A stretch of DNA of 25,263 nucleotides from an uncultured Candidatus Saccharibacteria bacterium (GCA_938046115.1 CALIXX010000062.1:1-25263); one strand, 5' to 3'. Counted from the stretch's first letter, positions 8,134 to 15,759 are shown. Notes: generated by a model not told the origin, from the letters alone. Program-made: numbers and translations.

Positions 8134-9012
8134 CTAAGCCAATGTCCACTGGTTGGCGCCGAGTGAGCGGATAACGCCATTGATCTCCAGCATCGTCAGT
8201 GCAATGGTAAACTCGCTGATGGGTGTGCCTAGGCGGCGCTGCATTTCTTCGCCGTCGCGCAGGCCTTGGCGTAGCAGCTTGATGATGGCAGCCTCGAGCG
8301 GTGTACTACCCAGCGGCAGAGTGGCATTCTCGCTCTGCTGGCGCTGGGGCGGTGTGATGGTCATAACGGCGAGGATATCGGCTGGGCTGGTGGCGGGCAA
8401 CGCGCCTTGCTTGAGGAGGTTATTGCAGCCCTGCGAGAGTGGGCTGGTGATGTTGCCTGGCACCGCAAAGACGTCCTTGCCTTGCTCGAGTGCATGGGCA
8501 GCAGTGTTGAGTGTGCCACTGCGCTCGGCCGCCTCGGTGATGACGACGACGTCGGCCAGGCCAGCCACGAGGCGGTTGCGCTCGAGGAAGCTCCAGCTGC
8601 CAAAGCGGTAGCCATCTCCTGCTAAGTGCTCTGACACCACTGCCCCACCCTTGGCAACGATGTCGCCCGCAAGCGCAGTATGGTTGGCCGGATAGATCCG
8701 CGGTAGGCCATTACCCAACACAGCGATCGTCGTGCCACCCACCGCCACGCAGGCCTGATGCGCAATGCTGTCAATCCCGAGGGCGAGCCCACTGATGATG
8801 ATCACTCCTTGGCGGGTTAGCTCGCGGGCGAATTGCTCCGTCACTTCCCGGCCGTAGCGCGTGGGCCGGCGCGACCCAACGATCGCCACACTGGGGCGGC
8901 GTTCCTCGGGTAGTGTACCGAGATAGTGAATCTGCTGCGGTGGCTTGGCAATATGGCAGAGTGGATTGAGGTATTGGTGGGCTTGTGGTGTGGTGTGATT
9001 GATCTGTTGCAT
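8134..9012 (-). CDS. dprA: DNA processing protein DprA (Smf)
   Basis: Binds incoming single-stranded DNA and loads RecA during natural transformation. The 292-residue protein has the Rossmann-like DprA core: VAIVGSRRPT at residues 42-51, IISGLALGID at 72-81, the ERNR segment at 144-147, and SGTLNTA at 165-171, all family landmarks. The C-terminal 65 residues form a winged-helix domain (LEAAIIKLLRQGLRDGEEMQRRLG... ALTMLEINGVIR), as in many DprA proteins. The N-terminal SAM domain of some homologues is missing. Start: the frame could begin with TTG at 9045, but the first ATG at 9012 keeps all conserved parts and is preferred. Neither has a clear Shine-Dalgarno. On the minus strand TATGAT near 9058 is a possible -10. 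Confidence 0.95.
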   Translation of the reverse strand: MQQINHTTPQAHQYLNPLCHIAKPPQQIHYLGTLPEERRPSVAIVGSRRPTRYGREVTEQFARELTRQGVIIISGLALGIDSIAHQACVAVGGTTIAVLGNGLPRIYPANHTALAGDIVAKGGAVVSEHLAGDGYRFGSWSFLERNRLVAGLADVVVITEAAERSGTLNTAAHALEQGKDVFAVPGNITSPLSQGCNNLLKQGALPATSPADILAVMTITPPQRQQSENATLPLGSTPLEAAIIKLLRQGLRDGEEMQRRLGTPISEFTIALTMLEINGVIRSLGANQWTLA

Positions 9013-9103
9013 GATTTGTGCTGAAAAGTGTTGACATTTTGTCAAGCGGGTGCTAGTATCATAAGTGATTGATTGAGCGCAAGCTCGTTCAAGTACCTTA
9101 TAC

Positions 9104-9345
9104 CCCCTATTTTAACATAGTTACCCCAGTGTTTTCACGAAGGTAACGTGTTAGGTTGCACACAATCTGTGCTGTAGTTATCTACCCTCCACTGCAGCAC
9201 CGTTAGACAGGGTTGTGTGCTTACTAACCCCTTTGTCCAGCGGATCTCGTATGTGTGAGTAGATCACGTATACCCTGATTGGGTGGGACGAAGGGCAAAC
9301 CAAGCGCTCATAGTGATGCCCACCCTTACTATGAGCGCTTTTTTG
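9104..9345 (+). ncRNA. Candidate structured non-coding RNA, unidentified
   Basis: The sequence contains no protein frame yet folds well. GTTAG (9150-9154) pairs with CTAAC (9224-9228) and GCACACAA (9158-9165) with TTGTGTGC (9213-9220). Inside these, GTGCTGTAG (9169-9177) pairs with CTGCAGCAC (9192-9200) over a 14-base loop. A second arm pairs CCTTTGTCC (9230-9238) with GGACGAAGG (9286-9294). The word ACGAAGG also occurs at 9138-9143/4, so the CCTTTGT strand has two possible partners. The unit ends in a 13-bp terminator. The rod shape recalls 6S RNA, but no family motif proves it; RNase P, tmRNA and SRP RNA cores were not found. The 5' end is a guess. Confidence 0.5.
9302..9344 (+). terminator. 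Strong intrinsic terminator
   Basis: AAGCGCTCATAGT (9302-9314) and ACTATGAGCGCTT (9328-9340) form a perfect 13-bp stem with a 13-base loop, followed by a T-run to 9344. No plus-strand protein gene ends here, which is the main sign of a transcribed RNA upstream. Confidence 0.88.
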
Positions 9346-9444
9346 TTGGAGTAGCTAACAGTGAGAGTCTTGCTTAGAAATTATTCTGAGCTGATTTACT
9401 TTGGTGCGCGAAGGTGCTGTGAATTGCTCTGGTTTGTGACATGC

Positions 9445-9723
9445 GCTACCAAGGCAAAGGTAGCTGGTATCTGCGGTAGTAGCCACGATCCTGGCGGATT
9501 TGCCCTGCTTGTAGAACTTACTACAGGGACTGTGAGACTTACATGTAAAGGTTTAATAAAAGGCCTTCTCCGCGCTGCTACGCTCTCTGGCGCAGTATAC
9601 AATACCTTGTGTGTTGATAATTTTTCGCCCTCAACTACATACTTCTCAATGAGAAAAACGAGCATCGAGAAGTATAGTTGCTATAGCAACATCGTGGCTT
9701 GCGATGGGCGCACGTACGTGCGC
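9445..9723. other. Cluster of hairpins and palindromes
   Basis: In order: GCTACC/GGTAGC (9445-9450 with 9459-9464); a 9-bp stem ATACTTCTC/GAGAAGTAT (9639-9647 with 9667-9675); the palindrome GTTGCTATAGCAAC (9677-9690); CATCG/CGATG (9690-9694 with 9702-9706); and the palindrome GCGCACGTACGTGCGC (9708-9723). The last four stand nearly end to end. No T-run follows. It could be part of a folded RNA or a set of protein-binding sites. Confidence 0.55.
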
Positions 9724-9925
9724 GGCACAGACAAGTAGAGGTGCAAGCTGAAACGCTATGTGATTGACACACGCTTACATCAGGCATACCTATATAGCCC
9801 AGCACGCACAAAATCTATGGCTGAACAATACTTTTCACCATGTTTTTCTCTGTTATTGCGCAGTGAACTTATTATTTATTCAAGTGAGAGATATGCAAGA
9901 AAACGCTGTTATACGCTAGTGAGCA

Positions 9926-11233
9926 CTAGAGCTGAGCTGTGTCGCTACGTGTTGGCTGCTTGTCTGAAGTAGCGTTTGGATCAACATAGTACTTGGGGAT
10001 GCTATGAGCCTGGTTCTCTGGCTCTTTCCAGTATGGGCGTGGCTTATCAGATGCATACAGATTGCTCTTACGTGTGTTTGAGGCTGTGCTCTGCTGCGCT
10101 TCATCTTGAGCAGCCTTCTCTGTGACATCTGGGTTGGTGACAAGGTCTGTAGTGATTGCTAGGTTGGTGACAGTGATGAGCTTGAGATGACGCCCATCAA
10201 TATCGTCATAGCTCACATCGACATTATAAACCTTCTTAAGATACTCTGGTGTTGGACTAGTGATACTACCCTCTACGACGAGGCCAGCTAGCTGGAAATT
10301 ATACGGATTGCTAGGGTCAGACTGTACAAAGAGTGGCGAACCTTGCCCTGTGCGGTCATCAAAGCCGTCTTCTGATGAGACGAGTAGTGTCTTGGTATGG
10401 GTAGCATCGTCATACCCAACAACAAAACCAGATGCAACGACTGGTTTGCCAATCTTGCGTTCGTTACCTTGGCTACCATAATTAACGACAGTAAGTGGCT
10501 GCTCGAGGAGGTCATCTTGAGCAATTGTCGTAATGACACCATTCTTTGCATCAGGATCCATCTGGCGGCTTGTTCGCCGCTTAGCATGGTTCTCGTTTTT
10601 GTTAGCAAGAGTCAGAGCGACAATATGTTTGTGAGAGGTGCCATAAGGGCCAGGCATCGGCATGGTGCAGCCACCATTGGGATGAAATTCTGACTCATTA
10701 GAGCCTATTGTAATGATGCCAGTGTTGTCTGGAGTGAGATTCTCGAGATCCTCTGTATTGACAACGGTGAGAATAATGGGGTGGCCCTGCTCGCGATCGT
10801 TTGCAGAGTAGGTGATAACGCCAGAATAGAGCACGTCTGTCTCCCCTCCTGATATCTTCACCTTGGTGGCAGTAAGAGCTGGTGCGCCCTCAGAATAGCC
10901 ATTTACATCGATGCCACTATCACGGAAGGCATGCTCCCACGCTTCATCTTGAGAACTGAACGGAAGGTCGCTCAGTGTGCGCATGTGATCAACAGCTGGT
11001 TTGTCGTGGCCAAGGTCGGCGCCGTCGTCTAGCTCAGTGTCGCTACAGGCTGGTAGCGGGTCGTTGCCTGGGTAGAAGTCCGGAAGACCATTGTAGATAC
11101 CGTGCAGTATTAGAGGAGTTGTCAGTGCAAGACTAGCAATTACCGCCCCACGCTTTCGGCGACGAGACTGCTGTTCATCTGGCGATGGTTGTTCTTCTGG
11201 GGCTGGTAGTGGTTCGCAATTCTTATTGGCCAT
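9926..11233 (-). CDS. Membrane-anchored trypsin-fold pseudoprotease
   Basis: A 435-residue protein: cytosolic N-terminus with a SRRRKR stop, one membrane helix (about 29-47), then an outside domain. Its layout follows the divergent neighbour at 11376: both have PLPAC just after the membrane helix (C63 here, C75 there) and a second outside cysteine in a 'GC' strand (C189 and C191). Aligned by eye, the catalytic positions are lost here: the LTAGH histidine becomes N159 (LTVVN), the PDVAALTL aspartate becomes H203 (KHIVALTL), and the GMSGG serine becomes Q297 (TGQGSP). The fold seems kept but the protein should be inactive. A hydrophilic 75-residue tail follows. Start: TATAAT lies seven bases before ATG 11233, so this inner start is chosen over 11272. 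The homology is my inference. Confidence 0.72.
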   Translation of the reverse strand: MANKNCEPLPAPEEQPSPDEQQSRRRKRGAVIASLALTTPLILHGIYNGLPDFYPGNDPLPACSDTELDDGADLGHDKPAVDHMRTLSDLPFSSQDEAWEHAFRDSGIDVNGYSEGAPALTATKVKISGGETDVLYSGVITYSANDREQGHPIILTVVNTEDLENLTPDNTGIITIGSNESEFHPNGGCTMPMPGPYGTSHKHIVALTLANKNENHAKRRTSRQMDPDAKNGVITTIAQDDLLEQPLTVVNYGSQGNERKIGKPVVASGFVVGYDDATHTKTLLVSSEDGFDDRTGQGSPLFVQSDPSNPYNFQLAGLVVEGSITSPTPEYLKKVYNVDVSYDDIDGRHLKLITVTNLAITTDLVTNPDVTEKAAQDEAQQSTASNTRKSNLYASDKPRPYWKEPENQAHSIPKYYVDPNATSDKQPTRSDTAQL

Positions 11234-11240
11234 AGTAGTT

Positions 11241-11246
11241 ATTATA
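11241..11246 (-). promoter_or_regulatory. -10 box of the pseudoprotease gene (leaderless type)
   Basis: TATAAT on the minus strand, seven bases before the chosen ATG and with no Shine-Dalgarno. TTGTCA lies about 20 bases further upstream, a long spacing. Confidence 0.65.
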
Positions 11247-11337
11247 GTAGTACATTTTGTATCGTATGACAAATATCTATACTACATGCAGGGGTAATGC
11301 GTCCTCTGTTTCTCCTCTGTCAACTACTATTATAAAT

Positions 11338-11366
11338 TTGTATTTAGCCCCGCAAAGCGCTATAAT
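11338..11366 (+). promoter_or_regulatory. Promoter of the trypsin-like protease gene
   Basis: TTGTAT (11338-11343), a 17-base spacer and a perfect TATAAT (11361-11366). Only nine bases separate the -10 box from the ATG, so the mRNA would start at or next to the start codon. Confidence 0.8.
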
Positions 11367-11375
11367 GGCCAAACC

Positions 11376-12584
11376 ATGACAGAAATGGCAGTTCGAGAAC
11401 ATAATTTTGACCCGCATTCTCAGCCAGAGACGCGGATGGAGCGACGACAACAAGAGCGGGCAGAGCGACGTCAGCGATTGTGGCGAGCAATTGGTTGGCG
11501 AGCATCGTGTGCGATGCTTGGCGCTACGCTTGCGGGAACGTGGTCATTCGTAGGTGCTCGACTCGAGGCACTTCAGGCGAAGGAGCCATTGCCAGCCTGT
11601 ACGACACTGGATGAGTCAATGCTGAAGCCACATCTGGGGCAGCCAACAGAGATTGCACGCCGCCCCTCAGTCGCGATTGCTGAGGCGCTTGGCGATCATA
11701 CATCCCTCGAGCGGCATAAGCAAGAAGTGTTGCAGGCGGTGCAGCCTTCGGTCGTTAAGATTAATGTTTATGGCAGTGAAGTGACGGACTCTGGTGGAGA
11801 CTATGGTGGAAGTGGTTTTATCGTCGAGACGCCAGGTGGTTGGTCTGCGGTTTTGACGGCTGGGCATGTTGTGTCGTCTGAGCGCCAGAGAGGCAATATT
11901 GCGGTAGAAACGACCAATGGCCATCGCTATGCCGTCCGGAGTGGTTGCTACACTGGCAAAGCAGACGGGCCCCACAGACCAACAGTGCCAGATGTCGCGG
12001 CATTAACATTGCGTCACCAGAATTATATGCCTGCTCCTGCACTGCAATTTGCTACCCCTGATGAAACAAGGGAAATTATACAACAAGGCCAACCAATGTA
12101 TGCGCTTGGCTTCCCTATCAATAGCAGTAATAACAGCCTGGCGCAGGTTACACGCTGGCCGGCTAATCAGCCACGCCTCAACGTCCTCCTCCCGGTAGCG
12201 CAAGATGGCCCTGAGGGCAAAATAACTGCGGTGGCAGGAATAGAGAAGGCAGTGGGTGAGAACGAACCGTATGATCCTGCGCGCGAGGATTCTGTCTTGC
12301 CTGGTATGTCTGGTGGCATTGTCGTGGCACAAGTCGAGACAGCAACAGGGATTGAGGTGAAGATCGTTGGCGTGACGCAGGCAAGTAATACAGTTGTGGC
12401 TGATACAGATACCCTGAAGAGCTATGGTATTATTGCCAATGAGAAAGAGACAGCGACATATAAGCCACGTCTGACATATCTTGGGAGTGTGAGTGAGATG
12501 ATGGGGCCGCTTACTGCGATGGATAAGCAGCAACCACTGTGGCGAGCTGTGACATTCGCCGCAGACATAGTGCAGCCTTCCTGA
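11376..12584 (+). CDS. Membrane-anchored trypsin-like serine protease
   Basis: A 402-residue protein with a basic cytosolic N-terminus (RMERRQQERAERRQR), one membrane helix around 41-61, a linker with PLPAC (C75), and a trypsin/HtrA-type protease domain outside the cell membrane. Catalytic landmarks: GSGFIV then VLTAGHVV with H164, PDVAALTL with D206, and LPGMSGGIVV with S312. No PDZ domain is seen, so it is not a full HtrA. C75 and C191 are the only cysteines of the outside part and are matched in the neighbouring pseudoprotease, which suggests a disulfide. The gene stands back to back with that paralogue, about 140 bases apart, and just upstream of the DUF475 gene. The substrate is unknown. 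TGA is its stop codon. Confidence 0.85.
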   Translation: MTEMAVREHNFDPHSQPETRMERRQQERAERRQRLWRAIGWRASCAMLGATLAGTWSFVGARLEALQAKEPLPACTTLDESMLKPHLGQPTEIARRPSVAIAEALGDHTSLERHKQEVLQAVQPSVVKINVYGSEVTDSGGDYGGSGFIVETPGGWSAVLTAGHVVSSERQRGNIAVETTNGHRYAVRSGCYTGKADGPHRPTVPDVAALTLRHQNYMPAPALQFATPDETREIIQQGQPMYALGFPINSSNNSLAQVTRWPANQPRLNVLLPVAQDGPEGKITAVAGIEKAVGENEPYDPAREDSVLPGMSGGIVVAQVETATGIEVKIVGVTQASNTVVADTDTLKSYGIIANEKETATYKPRLTYLGSVSEMMGPLTAMDKQQPLWRAVTFAADIVQPS

Positions 12585-12601
12585 TACATTGATGCATGTG
12601 C

Positions 12602-12607
12602 TATACT
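12602..12607 (+). promoter_or_regulatory. Extended -10 box of the DUF475 gene (leaderless type)
   Basis: TGC-TATACT ends eight bases before the ATG at 12616. There is no clear -35 and no Shine-Dalgarno. It lies in the 31-base gap after the protease gene. Confidence 0.65.
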
Positions 12608-12615
12608 AAACCACT

Positions 12616-13728
12616 ATGAAACATCTCTGGCATTCTCATCACCCTTTTCGTATTTTTTGGTTTTCGGCGCTGCTGACAGTGCTGCTAGGCGGGGCGATTT
12701 TTGGCCATTTGGGGGTGAGTGGCTTGTGGCTGTTTACTATCCTGGTACTGCTAGAGGTGACCTTTAGCTTCGATAATGCTGTCATTAATAGCCGCGTCTT
12801 AGCTAGCCTGAGCCCACTGTGGCAAAAGATTTTCCTGACGGTGGGGATCTTTATTGCAGTGTTTGTGGTGCGTTTTGTGCTGCCGATCGTTATTGTGATG
12901 GTGGCAAGCGGGCACGACTTCTCAACAGTGGTCGATCTCGCGCTGCATAAGCCAGCAGAGTATGGGCACATCCTCCACGCTGCGTCACCAATGATCGATG
13001 CCTTTGGTGGGGCGTTTTTGATCATGATTGGCCTAAGTTACTTTATGGACTACAACAAGCGGGTGCACTGGATGCGGCACGTTGAGCCATGGCTAGCCAA
13101 AGCGGGGCGCTTCGAGAACCTCAAAATATGTGTGATGCTGGCGGTGGCAGCGGTGCTGTACTTCACGGTGGAGCGGCAGTATGAGTCGGTGGTGCTGATC
13201 TCATCCATCCTAGGAATCTTGTTGCATATTGGGCTGGAACTCTTTGGCTCGTTCTTTCATGATGACACGGCGCAGTCTCTCAAGGCAAAAACAGGCTGGG
13301 CGGCCTTTGCTAGCCTGATGTACTTGGAGGTGCTGGACGCGAGCTTTAGCTTTGATGGGGTGATTGGTGCATTTGCTATCACTAGTAGTATTGTCTTGAT
13401 TGTGGCAGGCCTCGGGGCGGGTGCCATCTGGGTGCGCTCACTCACGGTCTATCTACTACGGACTGGTGCACTGGGTAAATATAAGTATCTTGAGAATGGT
13501 GCGCACTGGGCCATTATGGCGCTGGGTGTGATGATGATCGCTAAACTCTTCCACGTGGAGCTGCCTGAATGGGCGACTGGTGGGCTGGGCCTTGTTTTTA
13601 TTAGCTTGGCAGTCGGCAGTAGCATCCTCGAGGCCCGCGCCATTAACCTCCAGGCTGCAACCACAAACACCGTCCACCACGCTGAGCAGCGCCTCAAGCG
13701 TGGAGTGAAGAAGATTGTGAAGCATTAG
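12616..13728 (+). CDS. DUF475 (TerC-superfamily) integral membrane protein
   Basis: A 370-residue polytopic membrane protein with about nine or ten hydrophobic helices. It fits the DUF475 family, part of the TerC/LysE-like transporter superfamily. Seen are two related acidic motifs in membrane helices: LLEVTFSFDNAVINSRVL near residues 45-62 and YLEVLDASFSFDGVIGAFAI near 236-255. Such 'E(V)..SFD.(A/G)(V)' repeats mark the TerC fold, where the acids are thought to bind metal ions. The C-terminus is basic (KRGVKKIVKH). TerC relatives are linked to tellurite resistance and manganese export; the substrate here is not known. The gene follows the protease gene by 31 bases, with its own -10 box, so the two could be read together or separately. 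Confidence 0.88.
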   Translation: MKHLWHSHHPFRIFWFSALLTVLLGGAIFGHLGVSGLWLFTILVLLEVTFSFDNAVINSRVLASLSPLWQKIFLTVGIFIAVFVVRFVLPIVIVMVASGHDFSTVVDLALHKPAEYGHILHAASPMIDAFGGAFLIMIGLSYFMDYNKRVHWMRHVEPWLAKAGRFENLKICVMLAVAAVLYFTVERQYESVVLISSILGILLHIGLELFGSFFHDDTAQSLKAKTGWAAFASLMYLEVLDASFSFDGVIGAFAITSSIVLIVAGLGAGAIWVRSLTVYLLRTGALGKYKYLENGAHWAIMALGVMMIAKLFHVELPEWATGGLGLVFISLAVGSSILEARAINLQAATTNTVHHAEQRLKRGVKKIVKH

Positions 13729-13805
13729 ATATTGCTATAAACAAAAGCCACAAACTTACTACTGAGACATGTCGCCGAGAGATAAAATACGCTCGAAATA
13801 ATGTA

Positions 13806-14378
13806 CTATACCGACGGCTGGTACGTCACACTCGTCGCTGCTATGTCTCCCGCAAGGAATTGCGCAATGAGAGAGGCTGACTGCTCAGCTGCCCACTGTT
13901 GCAAAAGGGCTCGCTCATCTGAGGTAAAGTTACTCAAGACGAAGTCAATATCACCGACTTGCTGCCGCATCTTATTGTCTGTGCCAAGGCGAATGTGCCA
14001 AAAGTTCTGCCCAATATGCTGGTGGAGCGACTTAAGCCCATTGTTGCCTGCGCTCTCGCCGCCTCGTCTAACGCGAATTTTGCCAAAATCGAGGGCCACA
14101 TCATCGTGAATAACGAGCACATCGTCGAGTGGTAATTTATAAAAATCCATGATTGCTCGGGCTGCGACCCCTGTCTCGTTATAAAATGTGGTCGGCTTGG
14201 CGAGGATGACCTTTTCTCCGCCCCGCGAAAACTCGGCCAGCTCAGCATTAAATCGGCTCTTTGGGGTAAATTGCACTCCCTGCTCTGCTGCATAAGCGTC
14301 GAGGATGATGAAGCCAGCGTTGTGCCGGGTGGCGGCATAGCGCGGGCCAGGGTTGCCGAGAGCGAGGAGTAATTTCAT
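13806..14378 (-). CDS. pth: Peptidyl-tRNA hydrolase
   Basis: Frees peptides from prematurely dropped peptidyl-tRNA in the cytosol, so that the tRNA can be reused. The 190-residue protein has the family's usual length and all landmarks: LALGNPGPRYAATRHNAGF with N9 and the catalytic H19, KPTTFYNETG with N67, HDDVALDFGKIRVRRGGESAGNNGLKS with D92/D93 and N112/N113, and an RLGTD strand. Start: the frame is open further upstream, but the protein family starts at MKLLLALGNPG, and a TATACT box lies seven bases before this ATG (14378), with no Shine-Dalgarno. It is convergent with the DUF475 gene and divergent from the COG0523 GTPase gene. Confidence 0.96.
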   Translation of the reverse strand: MKLLLALGNPGPRYAATRHNAGFIILDAYAAEQGVQFTPKSRFNAELAEFSRGGEKVILAKPTTFYNETGVAARAIMDFYKLPLDDVLVIHDDVALDFGKIRVRRGGESAGNNGLKSLHQHIGQNFWHIRLGTDNKMRQQVGDIDFVLSNFTSDERALLQQWAAEQSASLIAQFLAGDIAATSVTYQPSV

Positions 14379-14385
14379 ACGTATT

Positions 14386-14391
14386 AGTATA
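14386..14391 (-). promoter_or_regulatory. Extended -10 box of pth (leaderless type)
   Basis: TGT-TATACT on the minus strand, ending seven bases before the pth ATG. Confidence 0.7.
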
Positions 14392-14424
14392 ACATGGATA
14401 AGGTTTTGTTGTGGCTGCGCTGGT

Positions 14425-14527
14425 GGTGCTATAGCTGAACAAGAAAATATATGGAGGCCAGCCACACAGTAGGCGGATAATCGCTGTTATAATCTGGCCG
14501 GAACATTTTCGGTTCAGCTATAGCACC
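14425..14527. repeat. Palindromic element between pth and the COG0523 gene
   Basis: The arms GGTGCTATAGCTGAAC (14425-14440) and GTTCAGCTATAGCACC (14512-14527) are perfect 16-bp inverted repeats. Inside, GGCCAG (14456-14461) pairs with CTGGCC (14494-14499). The left side carries copy 2 of the dispersed repeat, and a plus-strand TATAAT lies at 14488-14493. The whole could fold as one hairpin of about 100 bases. It may be a small palindromic mobile element (MITE-like) or a regulatory site serving both divergent genes. Confidence 0.65.
14435..14457 (+). repeat. Dispersed repeat, copy 2
   Basis: CTGAACAAGAAAATATAT followed by GGAGG; one mismatch to 7253-7275. It continues with CCAGC, as the third copy does. 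Confidence 0.6.
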
Positions 14528-14602
14528 GTACTTAGCGGCCTTGCTCCTTAGCATAAGACCATAAGATACTCTGTTGGAGCGAGCGGGCATACCCTACCAT
14601 GC

Positions 14603-14608
14603 TATACT
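14603..14608 (+). promoter_or_regulatory. Extended -10 box of the COG0523 GTPase gene (leaderless type)
   Basis: TGC-TATACT with only six bases before the ATG at 14615; no Shine-Dalgarno. Confidence 0.7.
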
Positions 14609-14614
14609 AAACCC

Positions 14615-15583
14615 ATGGCCCAGCGCGATAACGATCTTGAATTTAGCCTCAATGCTGCCTTTGATGAGCAGCGCACTCAGCCTGGCCTGGTGCCGCTCTA
14701 CCTCATCAATGGTTCGCTGGGAGCGGGCAAGACGAGCGTGTTGGAGTATCTTTTGCGCCAGCCGGAGTTTGCTGGCTCGCGCGTGATTGAGAATGAATAT
14801 GCCAACGAGAACGTCGATGGCTACCGACTGGAGGGCCTGGCGGAGCTTGTGACGACGCTGGCGGGTGATTGCGTGTGCTGCTCGTCCAAGCATGCCTTGA
14901 CGCGCATGCTGCTGGACTTTTGCCAGTCGTCCCCTGCCCCGGTTTTTATCGAGGCAACAGGGGTCGCACGGACGATGAACTTGGTAGAGAAGCTCATTAA
15001 TGCCCGGATCTTCGACAAATACGAGCTGCTGCAGAGCTATTACGTCATCACCGCACACGAAATCTTGCACGGTATTGAGCCAGCCCACGAGGTGGAGCTG
15101 CAAGCCGCCGATACGGTCCTTATTACTAAAGAAGATCTCCTGCGCGGCGATGATCGCACCACTTATGATGCCAAGCGCCGCGCCCTGCCCTACACGCGGG
15201 TGCTGTCTGCGCCGCATGGGCATTTTGATCTCAGCAAGATCACAACGCCGTCGAGTCTACTCACTTTCTTCGACACCTATGATGGCGAGCTTGCCGTGCC
15301 AGATAACCCGACCTATAGCGTCATCGACATGTCGCAGCTCACTGCTACCGAGGCAGCCTTTGAGACGCTGTGGCTCGAGCTCTTTGCGACGTATGAGCTG
15401 CGCCGGCTCAAGGGGTGCTTTATTGATGAGCATGGCACGCGCTGGCACATCGAGGCTACGCCCGAGCAGATTCAGATCACCACTGGCCAACCTAGCGAAG
15501 CACCCAAGCTGGTTTGCATTGGCACCCACGCCAGTAACATCACCCGCGATGGGTTGGTGGCGCAGCTGATGATGTTTGGGTAA
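14615..15583 (+). CDS. COG0523/CobW-type P-loop GTPase (putative metal chaperone)
   Basis: A 322-residue cytosolic GTPase of the G3E group. Seen: Walker A GSLGAGKTS at 33-41, the metal-binding CxCC motif CVCC at 86-89 in the usual place (GDCVCC), the Walker B-like FIEATGVA at 111-118, and TKEDL at 171-175 in the position of the (N/T)KxD guanine motif. Family members such as YeiR, YjiA and ZNG1 bind zinc through CxCC and hand metal to client proteins, or work in cobalamin or nitrile hydratase maturation. The C-terminal domain is shorter and lacks the His-rich stretch of many relatives. It lies close to the DUF475 membrane protein, whose superfamily is linked to metal ions, but it is not in one operon with it. 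Its client is unknown. Confidence 0.85.
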   Translation: MAQRDNDLEFSLNAAFDEQRTQPGLVPLYLINGSLGAGKTSVLEYLLRQPEFAGSRVIENEYANENVDGYRLEGLAELVTTLAGDCVCCSSKHALTRMLLDFCQSSPAPVFIEATGVARTMNLVEKLINARIFDKYELLQSYYVITAHEILHGIEPAHEVELQAADTVLITKEDLLRGDDRTTYDAKRRALPYTRVLSAPHGHFDLSKITTPSSLLTFFDTYDGELAVPDNPTYSVIDMSQLTATEAAFETLWLELFATYELRRLKGCFIDEHGTRWHIEATPEQIQITTGQPSEAPKLVCIGTHASNITRDGLVAQLMMFG

Positions 15584-15759
15584 GGTGATTAATTGCCAGC
15601 TTGAGTGAGAAAACCTCTTATTTCCCTGTGTCGTATTATGCCTGTGGCTTGGTGTGCTTAGCGATAGAGGCTGCCACTTTCTTGGCGCTGGCTGCTAGTG
15701 AAGTGCTTTATGGATAATTTCGAGATAGAATTTATTCGCTTTTATCTTTTTGACCCATC

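Larger units (their letters stand above)
9046..9925. other. Gene-poor region rich in RNA structure
   Basis: About 880 bases between dprA and the pseudoprotease gene. The first part (about 9104-9345) folds into nested hairpins and ends in a strong plus-strand terminator. The middle part (9436-9723) holds a series of perfect stems and palindromes. The last 200 bases show nothing that I recognise. Open frames here (9361-9738 and 9760-9972 on plus) have compositions unlike the real genes of the window and are not accepted as proteins. Confidence 0.6.

Noticed and set aside
9361..9738. Plus-strand open frame of 125 codons with GTG start and GGAG nine bases upstream
   Set aside because: The translation has an unnatural composition, no family pattern and overlaps the hairpin series; the terminator just upstream argues against read-through. 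Kept only as a weak possibility of an attenuator-controlled gene.
9760..9972. Plus-strand open frame of 70 codons
   Set aside because: No ribosome site, no recognisable pattern, and its end overlaps the pseudoprotease gene.
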